From the NCBI GenBank assembly GCA_019918135.1, contig WBZZ01005715.1:1-64000 (forward strand): DNA of 64,000 nt, given 5' to 3'. Under the pieces are notes generated by a model. The model had not been told where the DNA came from. It was given only the letters and a program-made list of their open reading frames with translations, and made no database searches. A program made the position numbers and the translations under genes. Below, one piece after another: positions 32,027-40,977 of this stretch. Numbering within the stretch: the first letter of the stretch is position 1; every line of letters begins with the position of its first letter. The DNA comes from Paulinella micropora (Eukaryota; Cercozoa; Imbricatea; Euglyphida; Paulinellidae).

Positions 32027-32506
32027 TCAGGAGCTCGAAAGGAGGCATTGTCTCTTCTTCGGTACGGCAACTGCACCAACTGTCTCGTCCAGTCCAGGCT
32101 GGAGCGCGCTTGTTGTGTCTGGAGCGAGCTGTCCAAGAACTGCAAATCCGTCGCGGACGCCCTCCAGATCGCTCACGACAGCGGCGACGCTTGGTACAAG
32201 GGGCTGGTCACTGACCCTGGCCGGTGCCCGTCGTGAGCGGGCGCCCCAGTCAGTCGCGAACTGGCTCACGACCTCCGCCGCCACTTCTGGTGTGCAGACC
32301 CATGTACCGACGCGTTGCCCGCGTTGTTTCGGGAATTTGAATTTCGAAATGTGACCGTTGGTTACCCTGTAGGGGTGTAGCTCAAGGTGCCTGCGAATTC
32401 GTTCCGCGCAACGGCTAGGAGTCAAAAAAGGAAAAGTTTTCCCGGCAAAATCAATGAGTGAAATTTTGCCGTCAGGTGCCACTCGGCATGGCTTGGTCTG
32501 GTCCAT
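32027..32506 (-). CDS. KilA/antirepressor-like DNA-binding domain protein
   Basis: About 159 residues from ATG at 32506. The N-terminal half has DGKISLIDFAGKTF, ERIRRHLELHP, then KFPKQRGQRVGTWVCTPEVAAEVV. This follows the pattern SxxDxx...Axxxxxxxxxx P...KFxGxGQRxTPVxxxxxLxEI of antirepressor/KilA-like domains common in algal viruses and PLVs. The C-terminal part is low in motif content and may be non-native. A regulatory DNA-binding role is inferred. It lies between b4 and the recombinase locus; an identical copy is in the left arm. Confidence 0.45.
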   Translation of the reverse strand: MDQTKPCRVAPDGKISLIDFAGKTFPFLTPSRCAERIRRHLELHPYRVTNGHISKFKFPKQRGQRVGTWVCTPEVAAEVVSQFATDWGARSRRAPARVSDQPLVPSVAAVVSDLEGVRDGFAVLGQLAPDTTSALQPGLDETVGAVAVPKKRQCLLSSS

Positions 32507-32576
32507 CCTCTTGAGCACTTGAGCACTTGGGGACTTTCAATAAAGTCGGATTGTGAGCTTTTGATTCTCAAATCGC

Positions 32577-34847
32577 CTAGCAGAATTGTATAAACCGCGT
32601 GATCTGAGCGGCTGGTGTAGAATCGGCCGTATCAAGGGCCGTACTGGCATGACTGGCAAAACGATAGGAAGCCTTCACGGAAAAAATGGAATCGAGCGTT
32701 CCGCGCCAGAAACTGGGCCGGCGCAGTTCTGCTGCATGGTGCTGCAAATTTGCCGCGAAAAATTCCACGGCCTGCCGGCGTAACAGTTCGGCTCTGGTCT
32801 CGCGGGGCAGCTGTGTGAGCCTAGGCGGGATCACGTATTTCAAGTCACCCAGGACTCGCGCGTAGTCCGAGGCCAGCCTTTCGCCATGTTGCACAATGGC
32901 TTGCACAATCTTCACCAAGTCCGGCTCGTGCAGGGACGGCGCCGCCTTGCTCATCACTTTAATTTTGTCGTAGAACATCTACCAAAAAAGAACACATCTT
33001 AATAAAAGCACAGACGTGACAAGCATACCTGCGTCTTGAGATTGCCGAGTCCTTCTTCCTTGTTTTCGTACTCGAGCGTGTGGCCTAAAACCCGGCTGAA
33101 AAACACCGGCCGGGCCACGAGCGAATGGTTTCCGTAGAGCTCCCAGGCCACATTGGCGAAGATGGCTCGCAGCAGGTGAGGACGAGAAATGCGGAACTCG
33201 CTCTTGGAGCGCTCTTGATAGAAGTGTGTCAGGTCTTCGAACGTATTCTTAAAGCCTCCTCCTTTCAGGGCCGCGCCCACTTCGCTGTTAGGCATCACTT
33301 GGCTGGGCCTGTCGATGTTCTTCTTGTGGCCAGCAACCACCAAGCTCTGCATCCACGGGAGCGTGCTGACCTTCATTTTTTTCGTCGGTGGCATGGCAAT
33401 GGGCTGGTCGTCCTCTTCCGCCAGGATCTCTGCCCGGTGCGAGGTCCAGCTCAAGTAATCCGACTTGGGCCTTTCGCCTTTCAGCAGCATGCTAGCGCCG
33501 GGCGCCATCTTGGCCCGGTGCTTAAAATGGTTCTGATAGAGTCTTGGTAATCGCTTTGGTCGTCCGGGTCTTTTAGGGGGTCTGCACCTTTCTTCGCCGC
33601 CCGGTGCTGCAAGCCAATCTCCGTAAACGTCATATACTGATCGTCCTCCACCGGGCCAAACTCGCTAAAGCGCCACAACTCAGACATTCTGCACCCGAGG
33701 ATAGACAGCAACAGAAAGGACTGCAGGGCCCAGAGCGGGTGTCTCTCGCTGGGCGCAAAGGGGCCGTCGTTGGCGCGCTTCGCTTCCGGGTCCTCGATCG
33801 CGAAGCAATCTGCCACCGCGAGCATGGCTCGGTAGAGCTCGTCCAAAAACGCACACCAGGGGTCCAAGTAGAGCACGTGCCTCTTCTTGAGGTTCTTCAT
33901 CAACTTCTTGCCGGTCTGCAGAACTCCCTCCGAACTCGCGTCCCTGTCACGAAAAAGCGTCCCTTCCGTGAACCACTGACAACGAAGTCCTCGCCCCAGA
34001 CACAGCGCGAGGGCTGCTCCTTGCCCTTTTGGTTCTGTCTCTGGGTGGCCAGAATCAGCCAGTTGCTTCGGAAAAGGCCGTAATCTTGTCCTCTCGCAGA
34101 GAGGTTGGGCTTGGTAGCGTCGACCAGGTCGTTTATGAAGCTCACAAACTGGTCCACGTCTTTGCGAAGCCGCAGAAAGATCATGCAATAGGCAAGCAGA
34201 CACTTGGTGAACGGCCCGGCGCTGAGATTCGGTAACCCCAACTTCACCCAGCCGTCCTCGTCACCGAACAGAACCTTGCGAAAGGTCGTGTTTTTGCCCT
34301 TTGCCAGGTCGGCGGAGCTGCTAGGGAACAGCAGGCCGCCCCCTGGCTTCTCTATAATGACAAAGTCCACTTTGCCCGCGTGATGGCACGAAACCAGGTT
34401 TTCTTTGTCCAGCCCGCTGTCCTTGAACCGTTTGTACGCGTACAGGACGTCGTCGAGCTCCCCGTCTTCCTTCGCCATGCACTCGCTCCAGTGCCCCTTG
34501 CGCGAATTGATGACCTTGGCCAGAACGGGCGGGGCGGCGTGCCGGGCGGGGTCGACCCCGAGCGAGTACAGGTGCGCCCTGTCGAGCACCTCGTCCCGGT
34601 AAGAACGGAGGAGGTCCAGAGCGGCCACAAAGTTGTCTGGTAGGTCCGCCCACTCCTGCGGGCTCATTTTCGTCTTGAGCGGCAGGCGTTCCCAGACCGG
34701 CACCGGCTTCTGACCGTCACGGATTTCTTGTAGTGTGGTGTTGTTAAAGGCGTCAACCACCTGTTGGGGCGGGGCATCGCTCATGGTTACCACTTTTAGG
34801 TGGCTGGGCTCCGCGCCGAGCCGGCCACTCGCGACCCATTTCACCAT
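32577..34847 (-). pseudogene. Tyrosine recombinase locus with downstream linked gene
   Basis: Minus-strand coding from ATG 34847. The N-terminal two-thirds resemble core-binding regions with many helices (NNTTLQEIRDGQKPVPVWE, GPFTKCLLAYCMIFLRLRKD). The catalytic part shows GCRMSELWRFSE (first catalytic Arg context), RPHLLRAIFANVAWELYG (H-x2-R box) and FFSRVLGHTLEYE (the LGH box). The segment 32577-32978 is a helical extension or separate gene. Tyrosine recombinases integrate or resolve viral genomes. The locus is spread over about three frames, through decay or introns. It sits at the left edge of element C, fitting an integration module. Confidence 0.65.
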
Positions 34848-34861
34848 AATCCTTTCCTTTT

Positions 34862-35660
34862 AATGACTAGGCGGCACAAGATTTGTTTTTTCAGCAATAG
34901 CCACAACACCCGCGGCCGGCGTCTTTTTCTTTTTTTTCTTTTTCTTTTTCTTCTTCTTGGCGTGCGGGCCAGACAAAAGATGACTCGTGAGTGGTCGCGC
35001 GAAGCCGCTGCCGTTCAGTGAACCACATAAGGGGATGAAATCCCAGCCTTGTTCTTCGCACACGAGAGCAAACATGGCGTTGGCGCGGTGGCGACTCTCT
35101 AACTGTTTCGGCTCCGGCACTTGCAAAGCTAGCTCTTCTTCGCCCAGCAACAGAAGGAAAGCCCTCAGCAACGTCTAATAACTCACGAAACATCTTCTCT
35201 CCCACCCATACCACTCCCTCAGCTTCTTCAGCACTTTGGGCCAACAGGCGTCGACTTTTTTGAAGAGGCGTTCCAGCTCCTCTAGCGTCTCTTGGCTTGG
35301 TTCTCGCCGGCTCCGGCCGCAGCCTAGCAGGTGGCACAGCTGGCTGGCCTTGCGATGGTTAAGGGCCCCAGCTTCTCTCTGCGCCAGATGTACGCGAGGC
35401 AAGCGGGCGTCGGGCTCTGTGCCCGCCACTTGTGGACCAGGCGCCTCGCCTGTGCTAACAAGGCCGGGCTGACACACGACGCAGATTGATTCACACCTCG
35501 AAGGTTGAATGTCTCTCTTGTTATCTGACGAAAACGAGAAAGTCTCGTGTAGCCGACATGTCTGGGAGGGGCCGATTGCTCTCGGGGCATCTGGCCGTTG
35601 ACTAGCTATAGCCAGCATTGCGACGTGTACAGCTCGTGCTCTGTTTTCACTAATCCGCAC
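34862..35660 (-). pseudogene. Unrecognised protein region with lysine-run C-terminus
   Basis: Minus-strand segments look protein-like: ETLEELERLFKKVDACW and LKKLREWYGWE, then NAMFALVCEEQGWDFIPLCG and a tail with a run of about 12 lysines (PHAKKKKKK). They are not in one frame, so this is a broken or interrupted gene. The Cys/Trp-containing and lysine-rich tail suggests a DNA-associated viral protein, but I recognise no family. It lies between the recombinase and the VLTF2-like gene. Confidence 0.35.
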
Positions 35661-35848
35661 TTGGAGCAGTACGTACCGGTTGTTGCTTGTTGCTGAAGGT
35701 CCAGACGTGTTCGCAGGACATGTATAAAAATGACGGCTGGCTAGCGAGAAAGAAATGAAACAGATTTCGAACCGCGAGCGTTTAATGTTTGATGTTTGAA
35801 GTACAAGGGAGGGAGGAGTTGCCAGTGACACGCGCACACAAAATAAAG

Positions 35849-36322
35849 ATGGAGGGCACCGAATCTTACAAGGGCAAGTGTTTGCACTGCTCGTACGGCT
35901 GCGCGCGGGGCAACGGCAAGTGGTTTGGGCTGCCGATAGCACACGCGGGCGAAGAATTGTTCGTCTGGGGCCACTTTTGTACTATAGGATGCGCGGCTGC
36001 GTTCGCAGATTATGGGATTGCCGAGACGCTGCGTTCACGATCAATGGACCTCTTGCACTCGTTCCTCAGAGTCAATCTGCACAAGCAGCTAATCCAACCG
36101 GCCCCGCCGCGCCATGAACTTGTGGATTACGGAGGACCTCTGGACATCTCGGCTTTCAGGGCCGTGGGGCGGGTAGTCAATTGGTACGTACCAGTGCACA
36201 GAAAGGAGACACAAAAGACGTTTATTAGTAAGCTCTCTGGCAAAAAGTACATGCTGCGACGTCTTAAGCGCCTGCCTGGGATTCGTCTCTCTTCCGCTTC
36301 GTGTTCTTCTTCTTGCGCTTAA
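35849..36322 (+). CDS. VLTF2-like late transcription factor
   Basis: About 157 residues from ATG 35849. A zinc-binding pattern CLHCSYGC...FCTIGCAAAFADYG is followed by LHSFLRVNLHKQLIQPAPP and VDYGGPLDISAFRA. This is the layout of nucleocytovirus VLTF2 proteins (poxvirus A1 family): a CxxC with downstream FCSxxCA, then a helical AP(P) segment and the GGPLxxxxFR box. These proteins activate late viral transcription. The C-terminal tail beyond about residue 125 is Ser/Cys-rich and overlaps the convergent clamp gene by 59 bases. It looks whole. Confidence 0.75.
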   Translation: MEGTESYKGKCLHCSYGCARGNGKWFGLPIAHAGEELFVWGHFCTIGCAAAFADYGIAETLRSRSMDLLHSFLRVNLHKQLIQPAPPRHELVDYGGPLDISAFRAVGRVVNWYVPVHRKETQKTFISKLSGKKYMLRRLKRLPGIRLSSASCSSSCA

Positions 36323-37241
36323 TAACCACCTTGCGCTGTTCTTCCTCCTCGGCGGCGCTGTCGGTGGTCAGGGCGAGCGGTGCCAGCGTAGGCAGTGGAG
36401 GCGGCGGTCCATCCGCGTCGGCCAGAATCGCGTATTTGAGCCACGGACCGCCTTCTCGTTTAAAGACGAGGTGCAGCACATTCGGCGCAGCGCCGACCAA
36501 GACTCGACCCGTCTTTTTTTCCTGAAAAGCGCATGACTTGAGCACTTTTTTGCAGGTTTCAAGTGAGTAGACACAGTCGCGCTCGGCAGGTGTCTTCGAC
36601 AGGTCAGAGCGCAAGAGCGATTCCTTGTCCTCTGCCAGCAGAGCGATGCCACCAAGCGAAGTGCGTGCCAGCCGACTTGCGTCCACCGCCCGCAGCGAGG
36701 ATTCGGTACAGAGCCTGTCCCCTTCCACAAACAGCCGGCAGTGCGAATTGGACTTGGAATGATGTCGGATCACAGCATTCAGGGCCGGGCCACTAACTTC
36801 GACGAGTCGGTCGACATTGGTCCACTCGGTAGTGGGCAGGAAGGCCGCCTCCTGGGACACGAGCAGCGATGTCAAGTCGCTGTAGTGCTGGAACGTTTTG
36901 TTGTCGTTCCAGAATTTTACGCAGAGCCTGTTGTCGAGCGTGACGGACAGCTCGAGTGTCATGCCTTCGCGGAACGTGCTCAGCCAACACTGGATTTCCT
37001 TCAAGTCGAGCGAAAACACGCATTTTGGACATGAGAGCGAGACGTATTCACCGTTATTTGCGGCGCCTGAGAGAAATGGCACCGTAAACTGGGCAACGAG
37101 CCCGTCGGCCGCGCTGCAGAGGACAAGCTTTTTGGCAGTCGCTTCAACCCGGGCTTCCAGCAGCAGCGGGGACAACGAGTCTAGTGCCCGGCGGAAAGCT
37201 GTGCCGCTAGAATGCGACCTCCACAGAAAGCGGTAGCTCAT
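36264..37241 (-). CDS. PCNA-like sliding clamp
   Basis: 325 residues from ATG 37241. The body has the two-domain clamp layout: an N-terminal strand/helix with FRRALDSLSPLLLEAR, VLCSAADGLVAQFTVPF, SLSCPKCVFSLDLKEIQCWLS, then a long linker and a second half (AERDCVYSLETCKKVLKSCAF, HLVFKREGGPWLKYAILAD). Viral clamps hold polymerases on DNA. The protein is longer than the usual 260 residues because of an Ala/Pro/Glu then Lys-rich tail of about 60 residues (KVVIKRKKKNTKRKR). The gene is convergent with and overlaps the VLTF2-like gene. It looks whole. Confidence 0.65.
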   Translation of the reverse strand: MSYRFLWRSHSSGTAFRRALDSLSPLLLEARVEATAKKLVLCSAADGLVAQFTVPFLSGAANNGEYVSLSCPKCVFSLDLKEIQCWLSTFREGMTLELSVTLDNRLCVKFWNDNKTFQHYSDLTSLLVSQEAAFLPTTEWTNVDRLVEVSGPALNAVIRHHSKSNSHCRLFVEGDRLCTESSLRAVDASRLARTSLGGIALLAEDKESLLRSDLSKTPAERDCVYSLETCKKVLKSCAFQEKKTGRVLVGAAPNVLHLVFKREGGPWLKYAILADADGPPPPLPTLAPLALTTDSAAEEEEQRKVVIKRKKKNTKRKRDESQAGA

Positions 37242-37378
37242 TTTTTGACTGAATAATCGTCGCGCTTATTTCCGTTTCCTTTTTTTCGGGTTTCCAACGG
37301 CCGCCATTTGAAGTTTGATGTTAAAAGAAGTCGCGTGTATATCTCCCTTGGAGAGAGATCCGGGCCAGAATTCGACCA

Positions 37379-38119
37379 ATGTCCATCGTCGTAGACAACA
37401 ACCAGGTCAGGGCCTTTGATCCGGCCACCGACCCGAAAAAGCTCCGCCTGTTGGATCAGCCCCGGACCGCGTATGGAAGCATCTTTTCGAACCTGTGCTA
37501 CGGCGAGAAGAGCCTAACGCTGGTTTTGCCTCCGCTTCAGCTGGCCTGGGACCCGAGCACGTACGACCAAGGCAACAAGTCGGCGAAAACAACCGTCGAC
37601 CTCGACTTCAAACATGCGCAACAGTTTGGAGAGGTGCAGCGGGCGTACAAAGTGTTGCGCTCTATCGACGACCGGGTTGCCGAGCTCGTGGTTGAACGGC
37701 GCGACCAGATTGTCTCGACCATGAAAAAGGCAGGCCCGATATCAAGAAGTGAGGAGCAGGTGCGTGCTGCCTACTAGCCCTGCACTCGGCTTCGCACGAG
37801 CCAGAAGTCCGACCGCGCCTGGGCGCCGCGCCTGACCGTCACAGTGACGGGAGCTCGGTTCTTCGGAGGCGGAGATGTTTCCAGATTGCAAAAGGGTGAC
37901 GTGGTGCGAGCGGTGATCCAAGCGACTGCGCTCTGCAGCAAGGGCGAGAAAGTGACACTTTCTTGGCGCGTTTTGCAGGTTCGCAAACAAGAAGAAAGTA
38001 GCTTGGGGTACCCGGACCAGGACCTCTCGGAAAAGGAAATCTGGGGAGTGTCCCTGTCCGGTGAGGAAAACAGCGAGGGCGGCTCCAGTACCATGGACTT
38101 GTCTGTAGATTTGGTTTAA
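37379..38119 (+). pseudogene. Viral SSB-like DNA-binding protein
   Basis: Begins at ATG 37379, with YGSIFSNLCYGEKSLTLVLPPLQLAWDPS resembling the strand pattern of phycodnavirus/mimivirus single-strand-binding-like proteins (SxxxxxxxGxKxLxLxxPxLxxxF). A second half with GARFFGGGDVSRLQKGDVVRAV and VTLSWRVLQVRKQ fits the later beta strands. The end is acidic and Ser-rich (GSSTMDLSVDLV), as SSBs often are. It is carried in two open pieces (about one break). It ends in a TTTAATTAAAC tract shared with the convergent R1 gene. Confidence 0.45.
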
Positions 38120-40363
38120 TTAAACTGTACACATGACACACACATCACCTGTACACGATTGTCTAGCACTAGTGACTGCCTTGGTTCGAAGGTAATAGCA
38201 GCCGGCCTTTAAGCCCGATTCCCAGGCAAAGAAATGAGACGAAGACAACTTGCGCTCGGTCGCATTAGCTAAGTAGACGTTGAGTGACTGCGACTGGCAC
38301 ACGTAAGGACCACGCAGCGCAGAGAGTTGCAGCTGGGCCTTCATCGGCACTTCCCAGACGGTCTTGTACATTTGTTTTATGTCGTCTGGTATGGTTGCAA
38401 TGTCCTGGATAGACCCGTCGTTGCGTAACAATTGCTCTCTGACCGCGGGGGTCCAGAGCCCTCTGCCTTCGAGAGCTCTTACCAGATATCGATTAAGCAG
38501 TGTGTGTTCCCCTGCCAAAGTACGTCTGACCATAAGATTGCTAAAGATTGGTTCGAAACTCTCGTTCACTCCCAAGATCTGAGAGGTGCTAGCCGTGGGC
38601 ATGAGCGCAATTAGGAGGCTATTACGTAGACCATGAGCCTTGATGTCTGCCTTGAGCTCATAATTAACCCATCTGTCAGTCGAGCGCTCCGCGCCCCAGA
38701 GGTCCGGCTGCAGCTTGCCTTGCGCGGGGCTACCTTCGAACGCCGGGTAGCGACCCCTTTCTCTGGCTAATTCGGTGCTAGCACTCAAAGCTGCGAAGTA
38801 GATCTCGCGCGCGATGCGCTCGTTCAAGGCGGCGGCTTCGGGGCTCTCAAAGGGCAGGTTAAGTTCCGCAAAGAGGTCTGCTAATCCACAAATGCCGAGC
38901 CCGACGGGCCTGTGCCCCAAGTTTGACATTTAATTTTTAGCCTCGGGGACGGGGTAAGTCGTTATTTCGACGATCCGATCGAGATTGCGCACGGCACTAC
39001 GCGTGACAGAGTGGAGGAGGCTGATGTCGACTTTCTTGTCCTCTGTGACGAAGCGTGGCAGGCACAGCGATGCGAGGTTGCAGACAGCGGTCTCTTCGGA
39101 CGAGCTCACTTCCATAATCTCCGCGCACAGGTTCGAGTTCTTGATGGTGCCCGAGTGCTGCTGGTTGCTCTTGGCGTTGGCATGGTCCCGAAAGATCAAG
39201 TAGGGGGTGCCTGTCTCGATCTGTGATCGGAGGATAGCAGACCATAGGTGCCTGGCCTTCACCTTTTGGCCCTGCTGTGTTTTCTCGGCGTGGGTGCAGC
39301 GAGACTCCCAGAACTTGCCCCAGCACTCGTCTAGTCCCGGCACCTCGGTCGGACAAAACAGCGACCACCAACCATCATCTCGCACTCGTTCCATAAAAAG
39401 CGACGGAATCATCAGAGCCGTAAACAGAACCCGTGCTCTCGTTTCCGCCGCACCTGTATTCTGACGCAGCTGCAAGAAATCGAAGATGTCCTTGTGCCAC
39501 GCATGTACACAGCAAAGGCTCCTTTTCTACGCCCGGATTGATTGGCGTAACGACTCGTTTCATTAAGGACACGACAGAGAGGCACGATTCTGCTATAGAT
39601 CCTGCTGCCTGCTGCTCGCACGTTGCCTGCGTACAGCCCTATCCCCCCAGCATGCTTGGAAATGGTCGCACAGTCTTTCACAGTCTCGAATATCCCAGAC
39701 AGGGAGTCTTCGCGAACTGTCAGAAGGAAACACGACGCCAGCTGCTGGTTCCGGCGCAGGGCCGCGTTAAACAGGGTTGGACTGGCATACGAATACAGCT
39801 ATCTAGTCGTACGTGTCCCGTATGTGGCGCAAGACGCTGTCTGTGCTTTCTTCCAGGCCGTGGTGCAGAGCCACCGCGATTCGCATATACAAATATTGGG
39901 GTGTTTCCACAATTTTGTCGTCGGCGTCTCTAAGAAGGTAGCCTTGCTTGAGTGTGCTGATTCCGAAGTAGTCGAAATTGAAGTCTCTTTCGGGCCTTAT
40001 CATCTCGTTCAAAACAGTTGCGTGCTTGCTCACAAAGATCGAAAAGCTGGGCACCAACGACAGGCACAGACGGTCCATCGCGTCCCGGAACGTGGCCGGA
40101 CAACTTTTTTGGAGGTCGCTAGCAACGATTCTGCCACCGAGCAGTGCATAATCAGGATGGTACAAGGCCAACGCCGCACAGCTCGAGGCGGCGAGTCCAT
40201 CCAATTCGGAGGTCGAGATGCCGTCTCGCAGGCCCGCGATTGTTTGTCGGGCCACCTCGACCGCGCTCGCGCCTGGAAGGTCAGTTGCGAGGAGCGAGAT
40301 GCGGTGTAGCACTTTGTCAAAAAAAACTGGCTCCAACGAGCCATCTCTTTTTCGGACTTGCAT
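38120..40363 (-). pseudogene. Ribonucleotide reductase large subunit (R1)
   Basis: The R1 signature runs from ATG 40363: an ATP-cone start (VRKRDGSLEPVFFDKVLHRI), HAGGIGLYAGNVRAAGS, NSNLCAEIMEVSS with the N-x-C-x-E active-site pattern, YPVPEA and HRPVGLGICGLADLF. The C-terminal redox pair is present (CTGDVCVMC). R1 with R2 converts ribonucleotides to deoxyribonucleotides and is commonly virus-encoded. The gene is carried in about four open pieces, so it is broken (about three breaks). Its R2 partner lies 17 kb to the right, also on the minus strand. Confidence 0.85.
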
Positions 40364-40977
40364 TCGCACGTGCTTACATACGGGCACAAGAGAAAAAAAT
40401 CATTCTCTGCTAAAATGCTGGAAACCATAGAAAGCAGCCAGAACGGCATTGTCACCAGTAATGCTCCTTTGCCCGTGGCCGAGAAAAGCAAATAGAGAAG
40501 TCCGTGCCAAACGCGGTTCTCGGCCCACCAACTCGCTACTATTTGTGGCCGGCTGTCTACCGGCCCGGTTCTTACTGGTAAAAGTGGCACTCGACTCGGC
40601 CGGCCCGACCAAAGACAAATTGCGACTACTTGCGATGGTACCGGGACTCGTCTGGTTATCAAGCGTGATGAACAAACAAGAAGAAGGCTTCCTGGGCGGC
40701 AAAGTGTGTCTGTGTGTCTGGTTGCATGGCTCAATGGATAAAAAACAAAGACACAAGATTTAATTGTCACAGTTCAAATCCCTCTTGCTGCTTCCTATGT
40801 TTTCTAGGCACACTTTTTTTGTTGATAAAATTTCCGGGAAAAGGAACCACACGTTTTTTTTAATAAATGCCCTTTTTTATACGTTCGCGTCGGCAGTCAC
40901 GTGTTCGCCTTCTAGCCTCTGTCTCTTGTTGCTCTCGTTCTGGTTCTCTTGGGTCTTTTTTTTGCGCTTCGCGTTCT
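40364..40977. other. Gap between R1 and the replication protein
   Basis: No convincing protein on either strand. The stretch has a T-run near 40854-40861, a TTTAATAAATG end signal near 40858 that could terminate the leftward replication gene, and a degenerate tRNA-like segment near 40720-40790 that I rejected. Confidence 0.4.

Larger units (their letters stand above)
24717..32847. repeat. Right arm of the giant palindrome
   Basis: This is the inverted, nearly identical partner of 15035-23168. On its right side it runs on without a break into the rest of a gene at 32577-32978 and the tyrosine recombinase locus of element C, so this is probably the original copy and the left arm the duplicate. 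Confidence 0.9.

Noticed and set aside
15035-32847. Organelle-type inverted repeat or viral terminal inverted repeat
   Set aside because: No rRNA or organelle genes are present. The arms face each other around a 1.5-kb core inside other elements, so they are not genome termini.
40715-40790. tRNA-like segment (GGCTCAATGGATAA ... CAGTTCAAATCCC)
   Set aside because: The D-loop and T-loop words are suggestive, but acceptor and T stems do not pair and there is no proper anticodon arm.
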